A stretch of DNA of 44,315 nt from positions 1 through 44,315 of the forward strand of contig CAZTYF010000016.1 in assembly GCA_964617455.1 (NCBI GenBank), in the 5' to 3' direction. The notes under the pieces are model-generated. The model did not search any database, was not told the origin of the DNA, and worked only from the letters and a program-made list of their open reading frames with translations. The stretch is from Monoglobus sp964617455 (GTDB taxonomy: Bacteria > Bacillota > Clostridia > Monoglobales > Monoglobaceae). Shown here in pieces: positions 25,930 to 34,208 of this stretch. The translations under genes were made by a program, and so were the position numbers. How positions within the stretch are numbered: position 1 is the stretch's first letter; every line of letters starts with the position of its first letter.

Positions 25930-26967
25930 ATGAGCGAAGCATATAAAAATGCGGGAGTTGATGTAGAAGCAGGCTACCGTTCCGTTGAACTTATCAAGAA
26001 GCATGTAAGGAGGACGAATATACCTGGCGTTATATCGGGTATAGGCGGCTTTGGAGGACTTTTCGAGTTAGGAAAATGTTACAAAAATCCCGTCCTTGTA
26101 TCGGGCACTGACGGAGTCGGGACCAAGCTTATGTTGGCGTTTATTTTGGATAAACACGACACGGTCGGACAGGACTGCGTTGCCATGTGTGTCAATGACA
26201 TAGTATGCGGAGGAGCAAAGCCCATATTCTTCCTCGACTATATCGCAACGGGCAAAAACATACCCGAAAAGATTGCCGATATAGTCAAAGGCGTTGCCGA
26301 TGGTTGTGTTATGGCGGAGTGTGCTTTAATCGGCGGCGAAACCGCGGAAATGCCTGGTTTTTACGGACCCGATGAATATGACTTAGCCGGTTTTTCCGTG
26401 GGAGTGGTCGAAAAAGATAAAATTATCGATGGGAGCAAAGCAGAAGTCGGTGACATCATAATCGGGATTGCCTCCTCGGGAGTTCACAGTAACGGTTATT
26501 CCCTTGTGAGGAAAATTTTTAACATCGACGGCAGCCGCAGCTCTTTGGAAAGCCTCGAAAAATACGATGATGATTTGGGGATGTCTCTCGGCGAAGCACT
26601 GTTGACTCCCACGAAAATCTATGTCAAACCGATGCTTGCCGCATTTGAAGCCGCCGATGTGAAAGCGGTGTCCCATATAACGGGTGGCGGTTTTTATGAG
26701 AATATTCCCCGTATGCTCAAAGAGGGCACAAAAGCCATAATTCATAAAAACGACTTTGATATTTTGCCCATATTCGAAAAAATTCAAAAGACGGGGGGCA
26801 TATCCGAACACGATATGTTTAACACATACAATATGGGTATCGGCATGATGTTTGCGGTGTCGGAAGATCAAGCGGATACGGCTCTTGAGGCGGTGAGATC
26901 CGCAGGAGAAAAGGCAAGCGTTATCGGTGAAATAGCAGCCGGCGAGAGAGGCGTTGAAATAATATGA
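25930..26967 (+). CDS. purM: Phosphoribosylformylglycinamidine cyclo-ligase
   Basis: The 345-residue AIR synthetase closes FGAM to AIR. Features are SGTDGVGTKLMLAF, DCVAMCVNDIVCGGAKPIFFLDY, ALIGGETAEMPGFY, IGIASSGVHSNGYSLVRK and HITGGGFYENIPRML. It starts 12 bases after purE and its TGA overlaps the purN start (ATGA at 26964-26967). Confidence 0.97.
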   Translation: MSEAYKNAGVDVEAGYRSVELIKKHVRRTNIPGVISGIGGFGGLFELGKCYKNPVLVSGTDGVGTKLMLAFILDKHDTVGQDCVAMCVNDIVCGGAKPIFFLDYIATGKNIPEKIADIVKGVADGCVMAECALIGGETAEMPGFYGPDEYDLAGFSVGVVEKDKIIDGSKAEVGDIIIGIASSGVHSNGYSLVRKIFNIDGSRSSLESLEKYDDDLGMSLGEALLTPTKIYVKPMLAAFEAADVKAVSHITGGGFYENIPRMLKEGTKAIIHKNDFDILPIFEKIQKTGGISEHDMFNTYNMGIGMMFAVSEDQADTALEAVRSAGEKASVIGEIAAGERGVEII

Positions 26968-27566
26968 AAAAAATAGGAGTTCTTATATCGGGCGGAGGCA
27001 CCAACCTGCAAGCGTTGATTGATGCGGGAAAAAATGGTATCATAAAGAGCGGTAAAATCGTTTGCGTATGTTCGAACAGTGCGGGAGCCTATGGCTTGGT
27101 TCGGGCTCAAAAAGCCGGGATACCCACGAGAGTTATACGAAAAAATGCCGATTGCGGCGGAGATGTTGATTTGTTCAGTTCAAAAATCTGTGCCTATATG
27201 AAACAAATGGAAGTTGATGTGATTGTGCTTGCGGGATTTCTTGCCATATTCGGAGGGGAATTGCTTTCGGAATATTCCGGTAAAATCGTAAACATTCATC
27301 CTTCTCTTATTCCGGCCTTTTGCGGCGAGGGAATGTATGGGCTCAACGTGCATCGGGCCGCCCTTGATTACGGTGTGAAAGTCACGGGGGCGACCGCTCA
27401 CTTGGTTAATGAAGTGGTTGACGGCGGCAAGATATTGCTGCAAAAGGCTGTGGAAGTCAAAGAAGGAGACACCCCCGAGATTTTGCAAAGGCGTGTAATG
27501 GAGCAGGCGGAATGGATTATTTTGCCGCAGGCCGTGGAAATGTTATGTAAGGAGGAATCATTATGA
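26964..27566 (+). CDS. purN: Phosphoribosylglycinamide formyltransferase
   Basis: The 200-residue GART transfers formyl from 10-formyl-THF to GAR. It begins KKIGVLISGGGTNLQALIDA. The catalytic region contains GFLAIFGG, VNIHPSLIPAFCG, VKVTGATAHLVNEVVDGG with the catalytic aspartate. The usual Pro-Lys after HPSL is replaced by IPAF, a variant also compatible with the fold. Start and stop overlap both neighbours by four bases. Confidence 0.95.
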   Translation: MKKIGVLISGGGTNLQALIDAGKNGIIKSGKIVCVCSNSAGAYGLVRAQKAGIPTRVIRKNADCGGDVDLFSSKICAYMKQMEVDVIVLAGFLAIFGGELLSEYSGKIVNIHPSLIPAFCGEGMYGLNVHRAALDYGVKVTGATAHLVNEVVDGGKILLQKAVEVKEGDTPEILQRRVMEQAEWIILPQAVEMLCKEESL

Positions 27567-28276
27567 AAACGATAGATATAAGCGAAGAATTGAAGAACAA
27601 CTCATACCCGGGCAGGGGCATAATCGTCGGCAAGTCCGCCAACGGGAAAAGTGCCGTATGCGCATATTTCATCATGGGCAGAAGCTCAAACAGTCGGAAT
27701 CGGGTCTTTATGGAATACGGCGACGGAATAAGAACAAAGGCATATGATGAATCAAAGGTTGAGGATCCGTCTCTGATAATTTACACACCCGTTCGGGTTT
27801 TGGGAAATAAGACGATTGTTACAAACGGCGACCAAACCGACACTATCTATAATTTGATGAATGAGCAAATGACTTTTGAGCAGTCCTTGAGGGGACGGGA
27901 ATTTGAGCCGGATGCTCCCAATTACACACCGAGAATTTCGGCCGTCATGAAAGTATCGGACGGAAGCTATAACTATGCCCTGTCCATACTCAAAAGTGCA
28001 GACGGCAATCCGGAATCTTGCCAAAGATTTTCCTTTGCCTATTCAAACCCGGTGAACGGATACGGACATTTTATACATACATATAAAGGCGACGGGAATC
28101 CCCTTCCAAGCTTTGAAGGTGAGCCTAAACAAGTCAAAATTCCGGATTCTGTCGATGAGTTTACCGACACATTGTGGGCAAGCCTGAATGAGGACAATAA
28201 GGTTTCACTGTTTGTCAGATATATTGACATTGCCACCGGAGAGACTCAATCGAGAATAGTAAATAAAAACAAATAA
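27563..28276 (+). CDS. PurO-like IMP cyclohydrolase
   Basis: The 237-residue protein resembles the IMP_cyclohyd (PurO) family, first known from archaea, which closes FAICAR to IMP. I recognise it from NNSYPGRGIIVGKSANGKSA, SSNSRNRVF and the C-terminal NGYGHFIHTY. The context is decisive: it sits between purN and a PurH-like gene that has only the formyltransferase domain, so the cyclohydrolase step must come from elsewhere. Activity is inferred. ATG 27563 overlaps the purN stop, with AGGAGG upstream. Confidence 0.82.
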   Translation: MKTIDISEELKNNSYPGRGIIVGKSANGKSAVCAYFIMGRSSNSRNRVFMEYGDGIRTKAYDESKVEDPSLIIYTPVRVLGNKTIVTNGDQTDTIYNLMNEQMTFEQSLRGREFEPDAPNYTPRISAVMKVSDGSYNYALSILKSADGNPESCQRFSFAYSNPVNGYGHFIHTYKGDGNPLPSFEGEPKQVKIPDSVDEFTDTLWASLNEDNKVSLFVRYIDIATGETQSRIVNKNK

Positions 28277-28292
28277 AAAGGAGCATTTGGTT

Positions 28293-29477
28293 ATGAACAA
28301 AAATGAGATGGAATTAAAATACGGTTGCAACCCCAATCAGAAGCCTGCCAGGGTATACATGGAGAACGGTGACGATCTTCCCATAACCGTCCTATGCGGC
28401 AAACCCGGTTACATTAACCTGCTTGATGCGCTAAACGGCTGGCAACTTGTCAGGGAACTGAAAAAAGCAACGGGGCTGCCTGCTGCCACGTCTTTTAAGC
28501 ATGTTTCGCCTGCCGGAGCGGCGGTTGGCCTTGACCTGAGCGAAACTCTCGGAAGGATTTATTTTGTCGATGACCCCGCCGAATTGTCTCCCTTGGCCTG
28601 TGCATACGCAAGAGCAAGGGGCGCCGACAGGATGTCCTCTTTCGGGGACTTTGTCTCCCTTTCCGATGTATGTGATGTGCCCACAGCCAAATTAATCGCA
28701 AAGGAAGTATCGGATGGCATAATTGCTCCGGGCTATGAAGAGGAAGCTCTTGAAATTTTGAAAAAGAAGCGGGGAGGGAATTACAACATCATACAGATTG
28801 ACGAGAAATATTCCCCGGACCCGGTAGAACACAAACAGGTGTTTGGCGTGACCTTTGAACAGGGCCGAAATGAGCTTGATATCAGCGAGGATATTTTGTC
28901 GAATGTTGTGACGGATAACGCCCAAATGACATCGGCTCAAAAGAGGGATTTGATGATTTCTCTGATCACCCTTAAGTACACCCAATCCAACAGTGTATGT
29001 TATGTCAAAGACGGTCAGGCAATAGGTATAGGCGCAGGTCAACAATCGCGAATTCACTGTACCCGCCTTGCAGGAAACAAGGCGGACAACTGGTGGCTCA
29101 GGCAATCGCCCCAGGTTTTGGCTCTTGACTTCGTCGACGGAATTCGCAGAGCAGACCGAGACAATGCCATTGATGTTTATATTTCCGATGAATATATGGA
29201 TGTTTTGGCGGAGGGCGTATGGCAGAATACTTTCAAAACCAAGCCTCCCGTTTTTACAAAAGAAGAACAGAAGGAATGGCTGAAAAAGAATACCGATGTG
29301 GCCCTGGGCAGTGATGCTTTCTTCCCGTTCGGCGACAATATCGAAAGGGCACACAAGTCCGGAGTTACGGCAATAGCCCAACCCGGAGGTTCTATCCGGG
29401 ATGACAATGTCATAGAGGCCTGCAACAAATACGGAATAGCCATGGCCTTCACGGGAATTCGCCTGTTCCATCATTGA
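28293..29477 (+). CDS. AICAR formyltransferase (PurH without its cyclohydrolase domain)
   Basis: The 394-residue protein covers only the formyltransferase part of PurH. It shows ELKYGCNPNQKPARVY, FKHVSPAGAAVGLDL with the catalytic Lys-His pair, GAGQQSRIHCTRLAG, SDAFFPFGDNIERAHKSGVTAIAQPGGSIRDD and the final GIAMAFTGIRLFHH. The N-terminal MGS-like IMP cyclohydrolase domain of ordinary PurH (about 200 residues) is absent. AAAAGGAG lies 8 bases before ATG 28293; a TTG at 28287 is too close to it. It is the last gene of the purine run. Confidence 0.95.
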   Translation: MNKNEMELKYGCNPNQKPARVYMENGDDLPITVLCGKPGYINLLDALNGWQLVRELKKATGLPAATSFKHVSPAGAAVGLDLSETLGRIYFVDDPAELSPLACAYARARGADRMSSFGDFVSLSDVCDVPTAKLIAKEVSDGIIAPGYEEEALEILKKKRGGNYNIIQIDEKYSPDPVEHKQVFGVTFEQGRNELDISEDILSNVVTDNAQMTSAQKRDLMISLITLKYTQSNSVCYVKDGQAIGIGAGQQSRIHCTRLAGNKADNWWLRQSPQVLALDFVDGIRRADRDNAIDVYISDEYMDVLAEGVWQNTFKTKPPVFTKEEQKEWLKKNTDVALGSDAFFPFGDNIERAHKSGVTAIAQPGGSIRDDNVIEACNKYGIAMAFTGIRLFHH

Positions 29478-29544
29478 TGCCCCGATGATATAAATCAAAG
29501 TGAGAAAATGATCGTTATGGCGGCAAATTGAATTTTGCGATGCA

Positions 29545-29600
29545 ACAGACAGCGCATCCCGCGACTCATTTTGCGGAATGCGCTGTTTGTATATTTTGTG
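29545..29600 (+). terminator. Terminator at the end of the purine run
   Basis: A stem of up to 18 bp pairs 29545-29562 with 29573-29590 (core ACAGCGCATC...GATGCGCTGT-like, one C-A mismatch) around a 10-base loop. The flank TTTGTATATTTTG is U-rich on the plus strand. It lies between the convergent purH and sensor kinase genes and may act in both directions. Confidence 0.75.
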
Positions 29601-29603
29601 AAG

Positions 29604-31058
29604 TTATTGCTGCTCCTTGTTTTTTACTTTTGGCTCCTTGCCTTTGTCAAGACAGAAAGTGAACTCGGCGTATTCGCCCTCCACGCTTTCCACTTTTATA
29701 TCCTTTCCATGGGCGGCAAGCATACTTTGGACAATGAATAGACCTATTCCCGTTCCTTCTTTGTTTATGGCACGGGATTTGTCAACCTTATAGAGACGCT
29801 CGAAAATGATTTTCTGCTCCTCCGGCGGGATACCGACGCCGGTATTATGTATCGAAATCCACACTTCATTGCCTTTGGGATAAGTTTTTACGGTGATTTT
29901 TCCGTTTTCGTAGGTAAATTTTATGGCATTATCAATCAAATTGGTGAGAACCATCTTGATTTTATCGGCATCTGCTCTGACATAGCTCACATCCCGGTCG
30001 AAAATTAAATCGATGTCGAGATTCTTTTCGTCAATCTTGTGGCCGAGACCGATTATGATAAGCCTTATCGTTTCATTTATATCAAAATTCGTCATGGTGA
30101 GATTTACCTTGTCGGATTGCATTCTCGTAATGTCCAAAAAAGTATTTACAAGACGGGTCAGGCGGGTTACTTCGTCTTTGACGATTTTGAGATATTCGGT
30201 TTGTTTTTCCGGAGGAATTGTTCCGTCAAGAATGCCGTCAATAAAGCCCCCTATGGTTGTCATAGGCGTTCTCAGTTCGTGAGAAACATCGGATATAAAG
30301 TTCATTCTCACATCCTCGGACCTTTCTATTGTGTCAGCCATATTATTGAAGCTGTCGGCCAATTCCGTGAGTTCCTCAACATTCTCGTCAAAACGGTCGA
30401 TCTCAACTCTTGATTTCATATTACCGCCCGCAAACTCCTTAACACTGGTACTTACCCGTTTGATGGGATTGGCCAAAATTTTGGAAAGCAGGTATGAAAG
30501 GATAAAGGAGATTACAATCACAACCAAAGCGGAAAACAGCAGTATCTTAAACATCTCATTGATTGTGCTGCGTCTTTGGGGGACGGGAGCACTCACCAAA
30601 ACGGCGCCGAACACCACATTTTGGTCATTGTTCATAATCGGCACCTCAAGAGTGAACATTGTTTCATTAAAGGCACCGCTCATTGTCCCCATAGATGTGG
30701 TTCTCTTCCCGGCAAGCACATCGTGCAATTCATCGGTGGGTATGGACTTTTCCCTGCCCGACCAATAACCGCTGTCGTCGGTATTTATGAGCATGGTGCC
30801 CTCCGAGTCGGTTATTATGATGTGACTGCTGCTGCTTCGGGAAAAACCCGTCAATACCGATTCGAGGCTTTCTCGGGAGATGCCGTTGTTAATAAGACTC
30901 ACAATGGAGTCGGCGTTTTTGCTAATATTGTTTTCTATCTGTTTCGATATAAAGTTATTCACCAAAACCATTTGGAGAGACGCCAGGATGATTATGCCTA
31001 TCAGCACGGTTGACAAATTGGTGAATAGCACACGGGAAAAGATATTTTTGCCGAACAA
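29604..31058 (-). CDS. Membrane sensor histidine kinase
   Basis: The 484-residue kinase has a transmembrane helix at about 9-33, an extracellular region to about 170 that resembles a small PAS/Cache sensor (TDSEGTMLINTDDSGYW), a second helix at about 172-195, then HAMP. The HisKA domain carries the phosphorylated histidine in SDVSHELRTPM, and the ATPase domain has NLIDNAIKFT, NTGVGIP and GTGIGLFIV. The start is TTG 31058, with GAGGTG in the preceding gene's end. It begins immediately after the stop of the response regulator. The stimulus is unknown. Confidence 0.9.
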   Translation of the reverse strand: MFGKNIFSRVLFTNLSTVLIGIIILASLQMVLVNNFISKQIENNISKNADSIVSLINNGISRESLESVLTGFSRSSSSHIIITDSEGTMLINTDDSGYWSGREKSIPTDELHDVLAGKRTTSMGTMSGAFNETMFTLEVPIMNNDQNVVFGAVLVSAPVPQRRSTINEMFKILLFSALVVIVISFILSYLLSKILANPIKRVSTSVKEFAGGNMKSRVEIDRFDENVEELTELADSFNNMADTIERSEDVRMNFISDVSHELRTPMTTIGGFIDGILDGTIPPEKQTEYLKIVKDEVTRLTRLVNTFLDITRMQSDKVNLTMTNFDINETIRLIIIGLGHKIDEKNLDIDLIFDRDVSYVRADADKIKMVLTNLIDNAIKFTYENGKITVKTYPKGNEVWISIHNTGVGIPPEEQKIIFERLYKVDKSRAINKEGTGIGLFIVQSMLAAHGKDIKVESVEGEYAEFTFCLDKGKEPKVKNKEQQ

Positions 31059-31754
31059 TCAGCTCACCTCAAACTTGTATCCGACGCCCCAAACCGTCTT
31101 CAGCGCCCAATTCCTGTCCTTACCTTCCAACTTTTCCCGTATTCGTTTTATATGAACATCAACGGTCCGAGAGTCGCCAAAAAATTCATAACCCCAAATC
31201 TCATCCAAAAGCTGATCCCGGGTGAAAACCTTGTTGGTATTTTTGGCAAGAAAATATAACAGTTCAAATTCCTTGGGAGGCATTTCCACTTTTTTGTCAT
31301 CGATATACACTTCATAAGTTGACTGGTTTATTCGAAGACCCTCAAATTTCAGTTCGTCCTCGTCTTCCTTTTCATCCTCGGTACCTGCGCTCCGACGCAA
31401 AACGGCACGAATCCGCGCAACCAACTCCTTGGGCTCAAAGGGCTTTACCACATAATCGTCCGCCCCAAGTTCCAATCCCAAAACTTTGTCAAAAGTCTCC
31501 CCTTTGGCGGTCAGCATAATAATCGGAACATTGCTCTGAGCCCTGATTTCACGGCATACCTGCCACCCGTCTTTTATGGGCAGCATAACATCAAGGAGAA
31601 TCAGGTCGGGCTTTTCGGCAGTGAATTTTGCAACCGCCTCCTGTCCGTCCCCTGCGATAATTGCCTCAAAGCCCTCTTTTTCAATGTATAGGCGGACCAA
31701 TTCGCATATATTTTCCTCGTCATCCACAATCAGGATCTTTGTCTTCGTATCCAT
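31059..31754 (-). CDS. OmpR/PhoB-family response regulator
   Basis: The 231-residue regulator has a receiver domain (KILIVDDEENI, phosphorylated D in LLDVMLP, K in DYVVKPFEP) and a C-terminal winged-helix DNA-binding domain (MPPKEFELLYFLAKN, TRDQLLDEIWGY, TVDVHIKRIREKL). ATG 31754 is chosen because GAGGT is 7 bases upstream; GTG 31763 overlaps it. A promoter lies at 31794-31822. It is cotranscribed with the sensor kinase. Confidence 0.93.
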   Translation of the reverse strand: MDTKTKILIVDDEENICELVRLYIEKEGFEAIIAGDGQEAVAKFTAEKPDLILLDVMLPIKDGWQVCREIRAQSNVPIIMLTAKGETFDKVLGLELGADDYVVKPFEPKELVARIRAVLRRSAGTEDEKEDEDELKFEGLRINQSTYEVYIDDKKVEMPPKEFELLYFLAKNTNKVFTRDQLLDEIWGYEFFGDSRTVDVHIKRIREKLEGKDRNWALKTVWGVGYKFEVS

Positions 31755-31793
31755 GATTCGCACCTCGCTTATATTCTTTTATATATCACAGTA

Positions 31794-31822
31794 ATTATAA
31801 CATACCAAATCAAAAATGTCTA
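31794..31822 (-). promoter_or_regulatory. Promoter of the two-component system
   Basis: On the minus strand TAGACA (31822-31817) and TATAAT (31799-31794) are 17 bases apart, about 40 bases before the response regulator start. Confidence 0.65.
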
Positions 31823-31853
31823 AACAAATTTTAAACAATTTTTAAATAATCTG

Positions 31854-31997
31854 CTAATCCGCAACGCCCGTATCATCACGGACCTGTATATAATATATGC
31901 CTTTCAAAACTCTGTCTCGAAACAATATGTCATATCTCTTGCCCTCTATCATCAGAAATATATACTTGCCTCCCAAGTCCGTATCAAAGACTTTCAT
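31854..31997 (-). CDS. Small 47-residue protein, function unknown
   Basis: ATG 31997 follows AGGAGAGG by about 5 bases, a good ribosome site. The product starts MKVFDTDLGGKYIFLMIEG and is alternating hydrophobic/charged, as expected for a small beta-sheet protein (KRYDILF, GIYYIQVRD). I do not recognise it. It starts about 27 bases after the terminator of the RNA unit at 32024-32175, so it could be controlled by read-through of that terminator. Its start could also be set earlier (32048), but that would lie in the terminator stem. Confidence 0.5.
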   Translation of the reverse strand: MKVFDTDLGGKYIFLMIEGKRYDILFRDRVLKGIYYIQVRDDTGVAD

Positions 31998-32023
31998 TCT
32001 TCCCTCTCCTCTGATTTTCCGCA

Positions 32024-32175
32024 TACAAAAACCGCCTTGATTTCTCAAAGCGGTTTAATGCAAAGCGCTATTTGGCAGGCGTCCCATTCTCCTGCATCTC
32101 TCAGGGTTTACACCCTTGTCGAACCATCGGCGTGTGGACGGGACGTATTCTTCCACCTCAAATAACTCTTCTACA
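32024..32175 (-). ncRNA. Structured RNA unit (small RNA or cis-regulatory leader), unassigned
   Basis: On the minus strand the promoter TTTACA-N17-TATTAT would start RNA near 32175. A terminator follows with stem 32056-32045/32040-32029, GAAA loop and a U5 tail, giving about 150 bases. In between, the RNA can fold as a rod: AAUG/CAUU near the ends, UAUUUG with CAAAUA, and GUCCC with GGGAC, plus an alternative stem GUGGA/UCCAC and a tip hairpin AGGGU-GUAA-ACCCU. A 6S-like RNA is one possibility; a leader controlling the 47-residue gene is another. I recognise no known riboswitch consensus. Confidence 0.5.
32029..32056 (-). terminator. GAAA-loop intrinsic terminator on the minus strand
   Basis: Read on the minus strand, AAACCGCTTTGA (32056-32045) pairs with TCAAGGCGGTTT (32040-32029) around the loop GAAA, a 12-bp stem with one G-U type pair, followed by TTTTTG. 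It is a near-ideal intrinsic terminator. Confidence 0.85.
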
Positions 32176-32180
32176 TTACC

Positions 32181-32209
32181 ATAATACCACATTTATTCCG
32201 GCTTGTAAA
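32181..32209 (-). promoter_or_regulatory. Promoter of the structured RNA unit
   Basis: On the minus strand TTTACA (32209-32204) and TATTAT (32186-32181) are 17 bases apart. It lies just after the stop of the frameshifted gene and directs transcription toward the terminator at 32029-32056. Confidence 0.7.
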
Positions 32210-32216
32210 GTATTTT

Positions 32217-32574
32217 CTATGTCAGCAGCTTTTGTATTAGCTCAAGGTCCGTAATTTCAAAAACAAGCTTGTTCTTTATCGGGTTGGAGTCCTTGAACCG
32301 AAGCCCCGCCAATCGGGTTCTTTCACCCTCCACATCGGCAATGGCGTCATATACCTTGCCGCTGTCGATAAGCTCGCTTGGTTCATTCACGCTGTAATCG
32401 ATATCCGCATATGCTTTTCAGCCCCTTCGGCATCGTCCCGGGTATCGGTATCATATCCTGCCGCTCCGATATCTCGATTGGCCCGTCAAACTTCGCCGAC
32501 ATTCGCTGCTTGCCGATCGAGGTGACATACAGCTCCCCCTTTTCGGCGATTATGGTTTTTATTATTCGCTCCAT
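32217..32574 (-). pseudogene. Frameshifted gene of about 118 codons, unknown function
   Basis: The 5' part begins at ATG 32574 with MERIIKTIIAEKGELYVTSI and runs 63 residues to a TGA. A second frame, offset by one base, continues with convincing protein sequence (DYSVNEPSELIDSGKVYDAI, later GLRFKDSNPIKNKLVFEIT) to TAG at 32219-32217. Removing one A from the AAAA at about 32414-32417 (codons CTG AAA AGC) joins both parts into one protein of 118 residues. It is a frameshift mutation, an assembly error or, less likely, programmed frameshifting. I do not recognise the family. Confidence 0.65.
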
Positions 32575-32634
32575 ACTTTTTCTCTTAAATTTACAATCTC
32601 CCGGTAAGTCGTTAAATTTAATTATCAAAAGACG

Positions 32635-32663
32635 TTGACAAAAGCACGGATTTGGATTATGAT
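32635..32663 (+). promoter_or_regulatory. Sigma-A-type promoter for phoH-ybeY-dgkA
   Basis: TTGACA at 32635-32640 and TATGAT at 32658-32663 are separated by 17 bases, 64 bases before the phoH start. Confidence 0.75.
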
Positions 32664-32727
32664 TATGATGTAGAATGCGGGTGGTGTACACGGAAATCGA
32701 AATAAAAAAGAAGAGGATACTTACTTA

Positions 32728-33726
32728 ATGGAAAGATTCATAGAAGTAGAAAAAATTGAATATGTTATAAATCTTTTCGGAAGTTTCGACGAGAACATTA
32801 AAATAATAGAAAAGGAATTGGATGTGGCTATAATCAATCGTGGCTCTGCCATCAAGATAGGAGGAGAGCCCGAAAAGGTTGACATAGCTGTGTCTGCCAT
32901 AAACCAGCTTTTGGCCATGGAAGCTCGAGGTGAGGAAATAGGGGAGCGGGAAGTCCGTTATGTAATGAGCCAAGTCAGTGAGGGCAACGAGGAAGAACTT
33001 GAGGACCTTGGAAAGGATGTTATCTGTATTACGGCAAGCGGAGCGCCCATTAAAGCTAAAACCATCGGCCAAAAGAGATATGTCGAAAAGATAAAACAGA
33101 ACCCCATTGTTTTTGGAATTGGCCCTGCCGGAACAGGAAAGACATACCTTGCGGTGGCAATGGCGGTATCTGCCTTTAAGAAAAGAGAGGTCAGCCGAAT
33201 AATTTTAACGCGTCCCGCTATCGAAGCAGGGGAGAGCTTAGGCTTTTTGCCCGGAGATATGCAAGAAAAAGTGGATCCCTATCTGAGGCCTCTGTATGAC
33301 GCATTAGGTGAGATGTTCGGCTTCGAAGCGTTTCACAAGGTTCTTGAGAGAGGACAAATTGAAGTCGCTCCTTTGGCCTATATGAGGGGAAGAACTCTTG
33401 ACGATGCCTTTATTATTTTGGATGAAGCTCAGAATACTACTCGGGAGCAAATGAAGATGTTTTTAACTCGCATGGGTTTTGCTTCCAAAATTGTGGTAAC
33501 CGGTGATGTGACGCAGGTGGATTTGCCGAGAGATAAACAGTCCGGGCTGCGAGATGCCGAGATTGTACTCAAAAACATTGAGGGCATTGAATTTATGTAT
33601 TTGTCCGAAAAAGATGTGGTGCGCCATCCTCTTGTTCAAAAAATAGTCAAAGCCTACGAAAAGAAAACTCTTGAACGAGAACGGGTAGCTCAAAGGAGGA
33701 AGGAAAGGCAGACGAAACAACCATGA
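32728..33726 (+). CDS. phoH: PhoH-like ATPase
   Basis: The 332-residue protein has an N-terminal KH-like region (about 1-105) and a RecA-like ATPase core with Walker A GPAGTGKT at about 132-139, LTRPAIEAGESLGFLPGDMQEKVDPY, Walker B FIILDEAQN near 228, and VVTGDVTQVDLP. PhoH proteins are ATP-dependent RNA-related enzymes, commonly encoded beside ybeY, and probably help RNA/ribosome maturation. A basic tail of about 20 residues (KKTLERERVAQRRKERQT) ends it. It overlaps ybeY by four bases. Confidence 0.93.
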   Translation: MERFIEVEKIEYVINLFGSFDENIKIIEKELDVAIINRGSAIKIGGEPEKVDIAVSAINQLLAMEARGEEIGEREVRYVMSQVSEGNEEELEDLGKDVICITASGAPIKAKTIGQKRYVEKIKQNPIVFGIGPAGTGKTYLAVAMAVSAFKKREVSRIILTRPAIEAGESLGFLPGDMQEKVDPYLRPLYDALGEMFGFEAFHKVLERGQIEVAPLAYMRGRTLDDAFIILDEAQNTTREQMKMFLTRMGFASKIVVTGDVTQVDLPRDKQSGLRDAEIVLKNIEGIEFMYLSEKDVVRHPLVQKIVKAYEKKTLERERVAQRRKERQTKQP

Positions 33727-34208
33727 AAGTTTTTATATCGAACAAGCAAAATAAAGTTTCCGTCACCTGTAAAATGCGTGAATTGATTAAAACTGCGGTG
33801 CGAGAATCTTTGGACTGTTTTGGTTTGCGTAATGATATTGAAATAAGTGTTATGCTGACGGATAACAAGGGTATAAGAAAGCTGAATAATATCCATCGGG
33901 GGATTGATGATGCAACGGATGTACTGTCATTTCCCATGTTTGAATATGATGAAAAGGGCAATATTCATGAGGACTATGCCGAGTTTAATGAGATGGGCGA
34001 TATTGTATTGGGGGATATAGTTATTTCCCTTGAACGTGCGGTGGAACAAGCCGATGAGTACGGCCATTCGGCAGAGCGGGAGGTCGGTTTTTTGACTGTA
34101 CATTCTATGTTGCATCTTTTGGGCTATGACCACGTGAGTCCGGAAGAGGAGGATGAAATGTTTGGCTATCAAAGAGAAATCCTTGACAAAATGGGACTTA
34201 AAAGATGA
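33723..34208 (+). CDS. ybeY: rRNA maturation endoribonuclease YbeY
   Basis: The 161-residue zinc-dependent RNase has the metal motif HSMLHLLGYDH (H127, H131, H137) and the segment ATDVLSFPM. It takes part in 16S rRNA 3'-end maturation and ribosome quality control. It starts in the phoH stop and ends in the dgkA start (both ATGA overlaps). Confidence 0.95.
   Translation: MKVFISNKQNKVSVTCKMRELIKTAVRESLDCFGLRNDIEISVMLTDNKGIRKLNNIHRGIDDATDVLSFPMFEYDEKGNIHEDYAEFNEMGDIVLGDIVISLERAVEQADEYGHSAEREVGFLTVHSMLHLLGYDHVSPEEEDEMFGYQREILDKMGLKR

Noticed and set aside
32024..32175. c-di-GMP (GEMM) or TPP riboswitch in the structured RNA
   Set aside because: A GGGACGC stretch and a CUGAGA stretch recall these aptamers, but the other conserved parts (GEMM tetraloop and receptor; TPP ACCUGAUC region) are missing.
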